From: Desulfovibrio desulfuricans
GTDB taxonomy: Bacteria > Desulfobacterota > Desulfovibrionia > Desulfovibrionales > Desulfovibrionaceae
Assembly (NCBI RefSeq): GCF_004801255.1
Contig: NZ_CP036295.1
Coordinates: forward strand, 2,876,001-2,940,000
Reading direction: 5' to 3'
Length of the DNA: 64,000 bases
Shown here piece by piece: positions 15,811 to 24,029 of the stretch (within the stretch, counting starts at the first letter, position 1; each line of letters opens with the position of its first letter). Below the pieces are notes generated by a model. It saw only the letters and a program-made list of their open reading frames with translations. It did no database searches and was not told the DNA's origin. Both the position numbers and the translations under genes were made by a program.

Positions 15811-17172
15811 TCACTCAAGGCCATACTTGCGCAGCTTATTATGAAGGGTGGCCCGCGTAATGCCCAGCTGGCGCGCGGCCTCGCTCTTGTTGTCGCCGGT
15901 CTGGCGCAGGGTTTCCTCAATGGCGCGGCGCTCCACTGTGTCGAGGGACAGGCCAGCGAGGGAGGCGTCCATCTCGGGCTGACGCTCTCCTGCCGGGGTG
16001 GGGCCGGTGACCACAGCGGGCAGCTCGCGCTCGGTGATGAGGTCGCCGTTGCAAAGAATAACGGCCCGCTCCACGGCGTTTTCGAGCTCGCGCACGTTGC
16101 CGGGCCAGGCGTAGCGCAGCATGCTGGCCAGCGCCTGGGGCGAAAAACCGCGCACGCTTTTGCGGTTGCGGCTGGCAAAGCGCTCAAGAAAATGTGCGGC
16201 AAGCACGGGGATGTCGTCGGCGCGGTCGCGCAGGGGCGGCACTTCTATACAGATGACGTTGAGGCGAAAGTACAGGTCTTCGCGAAAGCGCTTTTGGGCC
16301 ACCTCCTCCCGCAGGTCGCGGTTGGTGGCGGCCAGCACGCGCACGTCCACGGTAATGGCGGCGTCGGCCCCCACGCGCTGCACCTCGCCCTGCTGCAGGG
16401 CGCGCAGCAGTTTTGCCTGCAGCGGCAGCGGCATTTCGCCGATTTCATCCAGAAAAAGCGTGCCTCCGTTGGCCTGGGCAAAACGTCCTTCGCGGCGACG
16501 GTCCGCGCCGGTGAACGAGCCTTTTTCATGCCCGAACAGCTCTGACTCCAGCAGGTTTTCGGCCAGCGCGGCGCAGTTGACCGTAACCAGCGGCTTTTCC
16601 GCCCTGGCGCTGGCGCAGTGCAGGGCGCGGGCCACCAGCTCCTTGCCCGTGCCAGATTCGCCTGAGATCAGCACTGTGGCCTCGGTGGGCGCGACCGTGG
16701 CGATGATTTCCTGCAGGGCGCGGATGGGGGCGCTTCGGCCAAGGATGCCGGGCCGTGCGGCTGCGTCGCCGAGCTGGCGGCGCAGCTCGCGGTTTTCTAC
16801 ACTGAGGCGCGAGTGTTCTATGGCTTTTTCAAGCGTGTGTCTGAGCGCTTCAAAATCCAGAGGCTTTACCAGGTAATCGTATGCACCGAGACGCAGGGCC
16901 TCCACGGCTGTTTCCACAGAGGAATACGCCGTCATGAGCACCACGGGGAGGGCTGGGTTGTACTCCAGAATATTGCGCAGCGCGTGGATACCGTCCATAC
17001 GCGCCATGCGCACATCGGTCAGCACAGCGTCAAAGGACTTTTCGCGCACCAGACTGACTGCTTCATCGCCGTCGGCGGCTTCTTCCACCGTGTATCCCCA
17101 CGAGCGCAGCATGGTGCGCAGCATGCCGCGGTGGGCATCGTCATCGTCTACAACCAGAATGCAGTTGCTCAC
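15811..17172 (-). CDS. Sigma-54-dependent response regulator (ZraR/HydG-like)
   Basis: A 453-residue NtrC-class activator. The receiver (1-120) has phospho-acceptor Asp53 and KPLDF. The AAA+ domain (~140-370) has Walker A GESGTGKE (171-178), the sigma-54 contact loop as GSFTGA (218-223, Ala to Ser variant of GAFTGA) and Walker B GGTLFLDEIGEM. The C-terminal Fis-type helix-turn-helix is NKSEAARQLGITRATLHNKL. It starts at GTG with GAGG upstream, 39 bp after its kinase gene. Two -24/-12 promoters drive the ZraP-like genes just across the divergent region and are its most likely targets, as in Enterobacteria ZraPSR. Confidence 0.93.
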   Translation of the reverse strand: MSNCILVVDDDDAHRGMLRTMLRSWGYTVEEAADGDEAVSLVREKSFDAVLTDVRMARMDGIHALRNILEYNPALPVVLMTAYSSVETAVEALRLGAYDYLVKPLDFEALRHTLEKAIEHSRLSVENRELRRQLGDAAARPGILGRSAPIRALQEIIATVAPTEATVLISGESGTGKELVARALHCASARAEKPLVTVNCAALAENLLESELFGHEKGSFTGADRRREGRFAQANGGTLFLDEIGEMPLPLQAKLLRALQQGEVQRVGADAAITVDVRVLAATNRDLREEVAQKRFREDLYFRLNVICIEVPPLRDRADDIPVLAAHFLERFASRNRKSVRGFSPQALASMLRYAWPGNVRELENAVERAVILCNGDLITERELPAVVTGPTPAGERQPEMDASLAGLSLDTVERRAIEETLRQTGDNKSEAARQLGITRATLHNKLRKYGLE

Positions 17173-17211
17173 TGTATCCTCACTTTATGCTTGAGCAAAA
17201 GCCCAGAGCCG

Positions 17212-18714
17212 TTATGCCTGCCTGCTCTGCGCCACACTGCCCGCCGCCGCGCGGGGCAGCCAGATGCTGAACGTGGTTTCGCCGCGCCGCGCCGCCTGCG
17301 CGGGACGCGAGGCGACGCTGATCTCGCCGTCGTGGGCTTCGATAATCTTGTGAACCATGGCCAGGCCAAGGCCCGTGCCCTGCCCCTTGGTGGTATAGTA
17401 TGGATCAAAAATGTGCGGCAGCTGGGCCGGTTCAATGCCTGTGCCGTTGTCGCGCACCATCAGGCACACGCGTCCCTTGCGCTCCACAATAGCCAGGGTG
17501 AGCTGTCCGCCGTCGGGCATGGCGTCCAGCGCGTTGAGGCACAGGTTCAGCAGGGCCTGCCCCATGCGCTCGGGATCGGCCATGGCCAGCGGCACGCGCT
17601 TGGGCGCGCGGCAGACAATCCTGACGCCGCGTTTTTCCGCATCCTGATGCACAAGACGCGTCACGTGGTCAATCACCAGCTTCAGGTCAGCCGGGTGGGG
17701 GCTTACGTCGCTGGGTCGCGAAAGACCTATGAGATCCATAATCACGCGGTTAAGACGGTCAACCTCGTGCACCATGACGTTGGCGGCCTCGCGGTCTTCG
17801 CTGCCATCGGGAAAGCGCTGGCCGAAATAGGTGGCGTACCCCTTGATGGAACTCAGGGGATTGCGGATTTCGTGCGCCACGCCTGCGGCCAGATTGCCCA
17901 CGGCGGCCAGTTTTTCCTTACGGCGCACCTCTTCCTCGAGCCTGCGCACCTTGCCCTCGGCCATGCGCTGACGCTGACGCGATTCGCGCGCGCGTTCGGC
18001 ATAATACAGGGCCACCAGACAAGCCAGCCCCACCAGCAGGGTCACGGCAGCCAGCATGGCAACGTAGTCGCGGTTCTGGCTGCGGGTTATTTCAAAAGGC
18101 GAAAGGTCAAGACCCAGAAATATGACCGGCAGCGGAAAACCCCGGGGCAGATCGCGCAACCCGGGCGAAAACTGCCTGTACACGGCAAACACGCGACGCC
18201 CTTCCATGCGCATGATGCCCCAGTGGGGCAGCATGTCGGGCGCAAGCTCGCGCATGATGCCGTCGTCGGCCTCGCGCCCGCCCACGTGCAGTATTTCGCC
18301 CAGCCGGGCCGGGTTGCTGTGCGCAACGATGGTTCCGTCAGGCATGGTCACGGCCACAAAGACAATGCCGGGGCTATCGGCCATTTCTTCCAGCAGTACC
18401 TGCAGGCGCACGCCCGCCTCGCTGCGCATGCCGGAACGCAGGATGCTTTCAAAAGCAATGATCAGCGACGAGCCCTTTTCGGCCAGCAGACGGGCCATGG
18501 CCGCCTCGCTTCGGTCGATGGAAATAAGCGTCAGCAGGGTTATCATGAGCGCCAGCACCACCGCCGCACCGCCCAGCAGCAGGCCCAGAGGGGTACGCGC
18601 GGCCACATAGGCCGCCTGCGCTATTTTTGCCGTATCAGCCTGAGCCATGGGCAGCGGGCAGCAGCGCCCAGGCTCCGGCCCTTTTTTGTCCGTACTGGTG
18701 TTTTCCGTATTCAT
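17212..18714 (-). CDS. Membrane sensor histidine kinase (ZraS/HydH-like)
   Basis: A 500-residue sensor with two membrane helices (~43-65 and ~218-238) bracketing a ~150-residue periplasmic domain (contains VTMPDGTIVAHSN). The cytoplasmic half holds a short coiled linker, HisKA with His281 in GVAHEIRNPLSSIKG, and HATPase with NLCLNALDAM, DNGTGIE and GTGLGLAMVH. This layout matches ZraS/HydH, which senses envelope metal or misfolding stress. It is the first gene of the kinase-regulator pair and is divergent from the ZraP-like genes, the usual arrangement of the Zra system. The signal sensed is not evident from sequence. Confidence 0.9.
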   Translation of the reverse strand: MNTENTSTDKKGPEPGRCCPLPMAQADTAKIAQAAYVAARTPLGLLLGGAAVVLALMITLLTLISIDRSEAAMARLLAEKGSSLIIAFESILRSGMRSEAGVRLQVLLEEMADSPGIVFVAVTMPDGTIVAHSNPARLGEILHVGGREADDGIMRELAPDMLPHWGIMRMEGRRVFAVYRQFSPGLRDLPRGFPLPVIFLGLDLSPFEITRSQNRDYVAMLAAVTLLVGLACLVALYYAERARESRQRQRMAEGKVRRLEEEVRRKEKLAAVGNLAAGVAHEIRNPLSSIKGYATYFGQRFPDGSEDREAANVMVHEVDRLNRVIMDLIGLSRPSDVSPHPADLKLVIDHVTRLVHQDAEKRGVRIVCRAPKRVPLAMADPERMGQALLNLCLNALDAMPDGGQLTLAIVERKGRVCLMVRDNGTGIEPAQLPHIFDPYYTTKGQGTGLGLAMVHKIIEAHDGEISVASRPAQAARRGETTFSIWLPRAAAGSVAQSRQA

Positions 18715-18775
18715 GCGGCACGCTCGATATCGCTATGCGGGGCATCCGTGGGAGGGCCACGCCGGGTCAAAATTT

Positions 18776-18791
18776 TTGCACGCTTTTTGCA
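18776..18791 (+). promoter_or_regulatory. Sigma-54 promoter of the first ZraP-like gene
   Basis: TTGCACG-N4-TTGCA matches the -24/-12 consensus TGGCACG-N4-TTGCA with one change in the -24 element and exact spacing. It is about 100 bp upstream of the ATG and divergent from the sigma-54 activator's operon. Confidence 0.75.
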
Positions 18792-18802
18792 AGATTTTTG
18801 CT

Positions 18803-18864
18803 ATTCCTGAGTCCATACGGTCAGGAATCTTGCCACCCCGCTCTGTGCTTGGTAAGAGAGCGGG
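18803..18864 (+). promoter_or_regulatory. Two stem-loops in the 5' leader of the first ZraP-like gene
   Basis: Immediately after the -12 element, ATTCCTGA (18803-18810) pairs with TCAGGAAT (18821-18828), then CCCGCTCT (18837-18844) pairs with AGAGCGGG (18857-18864). Neither has a T tract, so they look like leader structure or binding sites, not a terminator. Confidence 0.55.
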
Positions 18865-18891
18865 ACGAGTTTATTTTCCAGAAGGTCTTTT

Positions 18892-19353
18892 ATGATGAAA
18901 CCCCTTCTTTCCCTATGCGTTCTGGCCAGTCTGTGCCTTCCCCAGCCAACGGCGGCGGATCAGACCGACTATGCGGAATATACCCCTGCGCCGGGAAGCC
19001 CCGCCGCTACGCACGCAGCTGACATGCGCGCGTGGCTGCAGCAGCTTTCGCCTCCGCAGCGGGCCAAGGCCCAGGCCGTGATTGACGAGTACACTCCCAA
19101 AATCAACGAGTTGCGCAAAAGTATCCTGCAGAAAAAAAACGAGCTCGCCCACCTGAGCTACAACCAGACGACCTCGCCCGAAACCCTGCCCCGTCTGGGG
19201 CATGAACTGCAGCAGCTGCGGGACGAGCTGCGCACCCTTTTGCAACGAGCAGACCAGCGCATGGACGCCGAGGTGGGCGTTCCGCTGGGCAGCCCGCAAA
19301 CGCGCGGCTGCAGCATGGAATACCCCGGCCTGTCGACCTCCGCCAGCAAATAA
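18892..19353 (+). CDS. ZraP/CpxP/Spy-like periplasmic stress protein
   Basis: A 153-residue exported protein: signal peptide ~1-22 (ends PTAAD) then an all-helical region containing LSPPQRAKAQAVIDEY and a long charged helix (ELRKSILQKKNELAHL), the pattern of LTXXQ-type periplasmic chaperones/metal sensors. It lacks the Met/His-rich N-terminus of its neighbour. It sits behind a sigma-54 promoter divergent from the ZraS/ZraR-like pair. Role by family: periplasmic chaperone that damps the kinase. A Shine-Dalgarno AAGG precedes two adjacent ATGs; the first is used. Confidence 0.75.
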   Translation: MMKPLLSLCVLASLCLPQPTAADQTDYAEYTPAPGSPAATHAADMRAWLQQLSPPQRAKAQAVIDEYTPKINELRKSILQKKNELAHLSYNQTTSPETLPRLGHELQQLRDELRTLLQRADQRMDAEVGVPLGSPQTRGCSMEYPGLSTSASK

Positions 19354-19374
19354 CCGCGACCAGAAACTCGCGCA

Positions 19375-19410
19375 AACGCGCGTCTGCCTTTATGGCGGGC
19401 GCGTTTTTTG
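19375..19410 (+). terminator. Intrinsic terminator after the first ZraP-like gene
   Basis: AACGCGC (19375-19381) pairs with GCGCGTT (19399-19405), followed by a T run and a second T-rich stretch. It shows that the two ZraP-like genes are separate transcription units. Confidence 0.8.
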
Positions 19411-19573
19411 TTTTTTGCTGCCCTCGCCCACTGTAAGAAAATTATGCAGATGTACAAATTTTATACAGGGAAGACTGCCGAATGTATAAAAAACATACGC
19501 TTCCCTGGCCGCTGGCGCAACGCCAAAGGGCAATCCAAACTCAATATGCTGTTTTTATTGAAAAAATAATCTT

Positions 19574-19589
19574 TGGCACGCGCATTGCT
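19574..19589 (+). promoter_or_regulatory. Sigma-54 promoter of the second ZraP-like gene
   Basis: TGGCACG-CGCA-TTGCT is an essentially perfect -24/-12 promoter, 70 bp before the ATG. Upstream, TGGCG-CAA-CGCCA near 19512-19524 and GGGAAG...CTTCCC flanking ~19467-19506 are candidate activator-binding inverted repeats. Confidence 0.88.
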
Positions 19590-19658
19590 TTATAGCAAGC
19601 AAACGTTGCAACAACAACGAGCCCATATACAAGAATTTTGCTTAAGAGGTAGCTTTCC

Positions 19659-20159
19659 ATGAAGTCCAAAAACATCGCCATCGCAACCATACTTGCTGCC
19701 ACCCTGTTGGGAAGCGCCATATCAGTTTACAGTCAGCCGGCCCCTGCGGGCGATATGCCTGAAGGCATGCGGGAAATGGGCGGCTGCCAGGGCGAGATGC
19801 CCTGCCCCGGCATGCAGGGTTACGGCATGCACGGCATGATGGGCCGAGGCGCTTACACTCCCGAACAACTGCAAAAATATGATGCCATTGTGGCCGAATT
19901 CGCCAAGCAGATGGAACCCGTCAAAGACCAGATGTTTATCAAACGGCAAGAGCTGCGCGCCCTGCAAAATGCGGCCAACCCCGACATAGCGGCGGTGCGC
20001 GCCACGGCGACTGAAATGCTGCAGCTCAGAAAGCAGCTTGGTCAGATGCACGAAACCATGACCCAGCGCCTTGAAAAAGAAGTGGGCAAGCCTGCGGCAG
20101 CCATGCCGAAAAAGGACGCCCCAACCCAGGCTAAACATCAGCACGGCGCGGCCCAGTAG
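19659..20159 (+). CDS. ZraP-like periplasmic metal-binding protein (Met/His-rich)
   Basis: A 166-residue exported protein with a signal peptide ~1-26 (cleavage near VYSQP). The mature N-terminus is rich in Met, Cys, His and Gly (two Cys in GGCQGEMPCPGMQG, then MHGMMGRG), followed by YTPEQLQKYDAIVAEF and a long helix, and ends with a His-containing tail (KHQHG). This is the ZraP architecture: a zinc-binding periplasmic chaperone. It is a paralogue of the gene before it, and has the better sigma-54 promoter. Metal binding is inferred from composition. Confidence 0.85.
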   Translation: MKSKNIAIATILAATLLGSAISVYSQPAPAGDMPEGMREMGGCQGEMPCPGMQGYGMHGMMGRGAYTPEQLQKYDAIVAEFAKQMEPVKDQMFIKRQELRALQNAANPDIAAVRATATEMLQLRKQLGQMHETMTQRLEKEVGKPAAAMPKKDAPTQAKHQHGAAQ

Positions 20160-20337
20160 CCACTAACCCCAATTGCCGCTCCCAACACGTCCGCCCAAGG
20201 CGGTGCACATATAAAGCCTCCTGCAGAGTAACATTTCCGTCATGCCCTCTACCCCCAAGGGGGGCATGGCGGAGCCTCCAAAAAACCTCCTCCTTTGAAC
20301 AGAACCTTTTAACCATCAACACCCTCCCTCCCTTCTC

Positions 20338-20370
20338 GGCCGCCGGTTCCCCCCCGGCGGCCGCCTTCTT
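20338..20370 (+). terminator. Intrinsic terminator after the second ZraP-like gene
   Basis: GGCCGCCGG (20338-20346) pairs with CCGGCGGCC (20354-20362), followed by CTTCTTTTTT. It is far (~180 bp) from the stop codon but strong. Confidence 0.85.
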
Positions 20371-20402
20371 TTTTATACCCGCGCCACAGACCGCGCCTGC
20401 GC

Positions 20403-21494
20403 TCAGGCGTGAAGCGGCGGCAGCAAAATATGCGGTTCGGTATCTTTGTCAAAAACAGCAGCCCGCAGGCCAAGAGCCGCCCAGGCCGGGCGCAGCTCGC
20501 CGCCAGCCCCCCAAAAGTAACCCTGCGCCGCGCGCGGCAGACGCAGATCAAACATCCCCACGGGGCCGTCCCCCCGCGCCGCATGCGCGTCAAGCGCCTG
20601 CCGCACGGCCAGCAGCAGGGCGCGCCCCTTGACCCTGCCGCCCAGCTCCTTATCCACAGGCCCTGCCAGCACGGCTGCGGCCAGCCCCGGCTCTGGGGCA
20701 AGCCCCATGCGGATCACGGGCACGCCAGCCCTCGCGGCGGCAAGCCAGCCCCCGGCTAGAGCCTCAAGCGTGACCTCAAGCGACCACGGTTCATAACTTT
20801 TATCGCGCCACATGGCGGCGAGGCCGGTTCCTTCCAGCACCAGGCAGGGATAAAAACGCAGCATGTCCGCACCTGCACCCAGAGCTGCGGGCACATCAGC
20901 CGCAAAGTGCCGCGGGGCATGGCCAGGCATGCCGGGCAACAGCTGCACCCCAAGCTTGAGGCCCGCCGCGCGCACGCTGGCGCAGGCGGCCAGCGCCGTC
21001 TGCCCGCTGTAACCCCGGCGCGCCGCAGCAAGGGCGCTGTCGTCAAAACTCTGCACGCCCAGCTCAACCACGCCGCAACCCGCGCGGCGCAGCCGCTCTA
21101 GCATACTGGCGTCCACCCTGTCAGGCCTGGTCGAACACCGGAACGAGCCTATCCACCCCTGCTCCAGCGCCTCGCGGGCCAGATCAAGACAATCGGCCAG
21201 CTCCCGCTCCGGCAGAGCGGTAAAGGTACCGCCGTAAAATGCCAGCTCGGCCGGGGCAAGCCCCTGCTCATGCCGCAGCCGCAAACCATGCCGGGCAGCG
21301 CGCAACAAACCGCCCGCCCCATCCCTGCCCGGCTCACCGCGTGAGGCGGACGCGCCGCCAAGACCGGTCTGCACGTCCTGCGCACAAAAAACGCAGCGCA
21401 CAGGGCAGCCCCTGAAGGGCAAAAATACTGGCACAACAGCCGGCCGCTCGGCGCGAGGCCGCAGGCGGCCAAAATCGATGGGCAACACGCTCAC
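20403..21494 (-). CDS. Radical SAM protein (Elp3/coproporphyrinogen-oxidase-like)
   Basis: A radical SAM enzyme of 363 residues from a GTG at 21494, which has an ideal GGGGAGG; an in-frame start at 21542 has none. The [4Fe-4S] motif Cys-x3-Cys-x2-Cys is in GCPVRCVFCAQDVQTG. Next come FYGGTFTALP (SAM-binding GG-like), RCSTRPDRVD, and VVELGVQSFDDSALAAARRGY, which are typical of the Elp3/HemN-like branch. The substrate cannot be inferred. It is convergent with the ZraP-like gene and divergent from the IHF/HU gene; the ~325-bp gap on that side contains a candidate IHF/HU promoter and nothing coding. Confidence 0.82.
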   Translation of the reverse strand: MSVLPIDFGRLRPRAERPAVVPVFLPFRGCPVRCVFCAQDVQTGLGGASASRGEPGRDGAGGLLRAARHGLRLRHEQGLAPAELAFYGGTFTALPERELADCLDLAREALEQGWIGSFRCSTRPDRVDASMLERLRRAGCGVVELGVQSFDDSALAAARRGYSGQTALAACASVRAAGLKLGVQLLPGMPGHAPRHFAADVPAALGAGADMLRFYPCLVLEGTGLAAMWRDKSYEPWSLEVTLEALAGGWLAAARAGVPVIRMGLAPEPGLAAAVLAGPVDKELGGRVKGRALLLAVRQALDAHAARGDGPVGMFDLRLPRAAQGYFWGAGGELRPAWAALGLRAAVFDKDTEPHILLPPLHA

Positions 21495-21689
21495 GAGAGC
21501 CTCCCCGGCATGCGCGGGCAGACCCCCGCCCCGGCTGCCCAAATCACTGGATCACAGGGTGCGGATGCGAACATGACAACGGAGAAAAAAAACTTTTTTT
21601 TAAGGGGCATAGAGGCTCGCTGACTGTGAAACGGTATGTGGAGCGCATCGAACGGAAAATGACATGCAGGTGAATTTTTTAAAAAAACC

Positions 21690-21718
21690 TTGCTCTGCTT
21701 GTAAGTTGCGTGTATTTT
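21690..21718 (+). promoter_or_regulatory. Candidate promoter of the IHF/HU-like gene
   Basis: TTGCTC (21690-21695), a 17-bp spacer and TATTTT (21713-21718). The -10 overlaps the palindrome GTGTATTTTACAC. It gives a leader of about 95 nt. Confidence 0.45.
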
Positions 21719-21819
21719 ACACAAAAGTTCCGTTCGTGTGAAGCTGACGACCATTGCTGCGGGGCACAGGAACACAGGGTTCCATTTAGCCATACCAGCG
21801 CACTGCGCCGGAGAGCACT

Positions 21820-22107
21820 ATGAAAAAAACACTGACCAAAGCGGACATCGTGGAGGCCATCTACGAAGAAACGGACAAGAACCGCGTAGATGTAAAAAAC
21901 GTGGTGGAAAAACTGCTGGAGATCATGAAGATCGCCATCAAAAAGGACCGGGCGCTGCTTATCAGCGGGTTCGGCAAGTTTGAGTGTTACGACAAGGCCT
22001 CCCGCAAGGGCCGCAACCCCAAGACAGATGAAACCATCACCCTGCCGCCGCGCAAGGTAATGGTGTTTCGTCTTTCGCGCAAACTTCGCGCGGAGCTGAA
22101 CCCCTAG
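21820..22107 (+). CDS. IHF/HU family DNA-bending protein
   Basis: A 95-residue nucleoid protein. It has the family dimer core (LTKADIVEAIYEE), the FGKFE turn in LISGFGKFECYD, and the DNA-intercalating arm RKGRNPKTDETITLPPRKV. The arm sequence and C-terminal RLSRKLRAELN are closer to IHF-alpha than to HU. Such proteins bend DNA to bring sigma-54 activators to their promoters, which would suit the nearby Zra-like promoters, but no specific link is shown. GGAGAG precedes the ATG. It is monocistronic as far as can be seen. Confidence 0.92.
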   Translation: MKKTLTKADIVEAIYEETDKNRVDVKNVVEKLLEIMKIAIKKDRALLISGFGKFECYDKASRKGRNPKTDETITLPPRKVMVFRLSRKLRAELNP

Positions 22108-22394
22108 GCAAGCCGCCAAGCTTCGGCAGCCTGTGCATGCCGTTGGGGGCGCGTGTGACGCGTTTCTTGTCGTGCGCGCTTTTTCTTGCCATTGCAACGG
22201 CCAGCGCCCCCTGAAGGGTACAGAGCGCTCATAGGCATGCCTGCGCCCGGAGCGGCTGGGGGCTGGCCGCATGCAGGTTCGGCGGGCCTTGGCACTATCT
22301 GCTGAGCGCAGACACCACACGCCGCTGCACGCGGCAGAATTCAGGCTAACGCCAGAGCGGCGGGCATGTCCACGCCGCCCAACGGGAGTCGCAC

Positions 22395-24014
22395 ATGCTT
22401 TTTAACTCGTATTCCTTCCTTTTTGCATTTCTCCCCTTGCTGCTGGTTTGCTGGCGACTGACCCAGGGCTACGGCCCCACGGGGCTGGCGCTTGTACTGC
22501 TGGCTTTTTCGGTCGTATTTTACGGCCTGTGGGGTCTGCCGTTCCTTATCCTGCTGGCAGTCATACTGGGCATGAACTACGCCTTTGCCCTGGCCCTGAC
22601 GGCGCCCGAACATGAGCCAGTGCAGGATGCAGCCAGCGCCGAGGCTACCGGGCCGGAAGTCAAAGCCGGGGGAGCATGCCTGTGCGGCGCGCGCAAACAG
22701 ACCGGCTGCCGGTTTGGCCTGAGCCGCAAGAGCCTGCTGACCCTGGCGATGGTGCTCAACCTGCTGCCCCTGTTGTGGTTTAAATATTCGGCCTTTCTGG
22801 CCCAGAACCTGGGCGCGCTTTTGCACGCGCAGTGGCATTTTACCCCTCCGGGGCTGCCTCTGGGCATTTCATTTTATACCTTTATACAGATCGCATGGCT
22901 TGTGAGCGTCTATCGCGGGCAGGTAACCCCGCAGGGGTTTACGCGGCACGCGCTGTTTTCGGCCTGCTTTCCTTACGTCATCTCGGGCCCAATCGTGCGC
23001 TACGAGCAGATGGGGCCGCAATTTGACGCGCTAGCGCCCGCCACGTCAGAAAACCTGGCGCAGGGCTTTACGCTGTTTACCATCGGCATGGTCAAAAAGG
23101 TTCTGCTGGCCGACAGCATCGCCATGTATGCCGACTCTGTTTTCAATGCGGCGGAAAAGGCCTTTCCCCTCAGCGGGGCTGAAGCGTGGCTGGGGTCGCT
23201 GTGTTATACCTTCCAGCTGTATTTTGACTTTTCGGGTTATACCGACATGGCCATCGGCCTTGCCCTGATGCTGGGCCTCAAGCTGCCAGAAAACTTTGAT
23301 TCCCCGTACAAATCCACCGGCATTGTGGATTTTTGGCGGCGCTGGCACATCACGCTCAGCTCGTGGCTGCGCGACTTTTTGTACATCCCCCTGGGCGGCA
23401 ACCGTCAGGGGCGGCTCATGCAGTACCGCAACCTGTTTCTGACCATGCTTATCGGCGGCGCGTGGCACGGAGCGGGCTGGACATTTATTGTCTGGGGCGC
23501 GCTGCACGGCATGATGCTGAGCATCAACCACTTTTTCCGCGCCTGCATCAAGGGCAAAACCCTCGAGCGGGTTCTGGCCCTTGCGCCGTTCAGGCTGTGC
23601 TCCATCCTGTTTACGTTCTTTTGCATCAACCTCTGCTGGGTTGTGTTTCGGGCGCTGACCATCGAGGGCGCGGGGCGCATGTTCAAGGCCATGTTCACCG
23701 GGCCGTTTACGCGTGAGGCTGCCGGCCTGAGCGCGACAACCGACGGGCTCGCGGGCTTTGCCGCCCTGGCGGCCCGCTGGCTGCCCAACAACTACATTCA
23801 GGGCTGGATTCCCTTTGCCCTGCTGCTGACAAGCTTTGCGGTGGTGTGGGCGCTGCCCAACAGCCGCGAGATGCTGCACGGCAGGCGCGACGGCTCACAC
23901 CCCCGGCTCAGCTGGCGGCCTACAGCCGCCTGGGCTACAGGGCTGGCTGTCATGGCCTTCCTGACCCTGATTCTGGTTTCGCGCAAGGCGACCTTTTTGT
24001 ACTTCCAATTTTAA
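22395..24014 (+). CDS. MBOAT family O-acyltransferase (AlgI/PatA-like)
   Basis: A 539-residue polytopic membrane enzyme that moves acyl groups, usually acetyl, across the membrane to an exported glycan. Family marks: NSYSFLFAFLP at the start, FFKYSAF-like segment, LPLGISFYTFIQIAW, WRRWHITLSSWLRDFLYIPLGG, and the catalytic His in GGAWHGAGWTF. Relative to AlgI it carries an extra ~45-residue soluble, Cys-containing insert near residues 75-120. First gene of a three-gene operon, 6 bp before the SGNH-like partner. The acceptor glycan is unknown: no alginate or cellulose synthase is nearby. Confidence 0.9.
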   Translation: MLFNSYSFLFAFLPLLLVCWRLTQGYGPTGLALVLLAFSVVFYGLWGLPFLILLAVILGMNYAFALALTAPEHEPVQDAASAEATGPEVKAGGACLCGARKQTGCRFGLSRKSLLTLAMVLNLLPLLWFKYSAFLAQNLGALLHAQWHFTPPGLPLGISFYTFIQIAWLVSVYRGQVTPQGFTRHALFSACFPYVISGPIVRYEQMGPQFDALAPATSENLAQGFTLFTIGMVKKVLLADSIAMYADSVFNAAEKAFPLSGAEAWLGSLCYTFQLYFDFSGYTDMAIGLALMLGLKLPENFDSPYKSTGIVDFWRRWHITLSSWLRDFLYIPLGGNRQGRLMQYRNLFLTMLIGGAWHGAGWTFIVWGALHGMMLSINHFFRACIKGKTLERVLALAPFRLCSILFTFFCINLCWVVFRALTIEGAGRMFKAMFTGPFTREAAGLSATTDGLAGFAALAARWLPNNYIQGWIPFALLLTSFAVVWALPNSREMLHGRRDGSHPRLSWRPTAAWATGLAVMAFLTLILVSRKATFLYFQF

Positions 24015-24029
24015 CCACGCGTGAACGCC

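Noticed and set aside
15587..15814. Small GTG-start frame overlapping the sigma-54 regulator stop
   Set aside because: 75 codons of random-looking sequence, no family, and overlapping hairpin; the GTGA overlap alone is not enough.
16813..18810. 665-codon open frame on the plus strand
   Set aside because: Antisense to the sensor kinase and part of the sigma-54 regulator, both of which have all family motifs.
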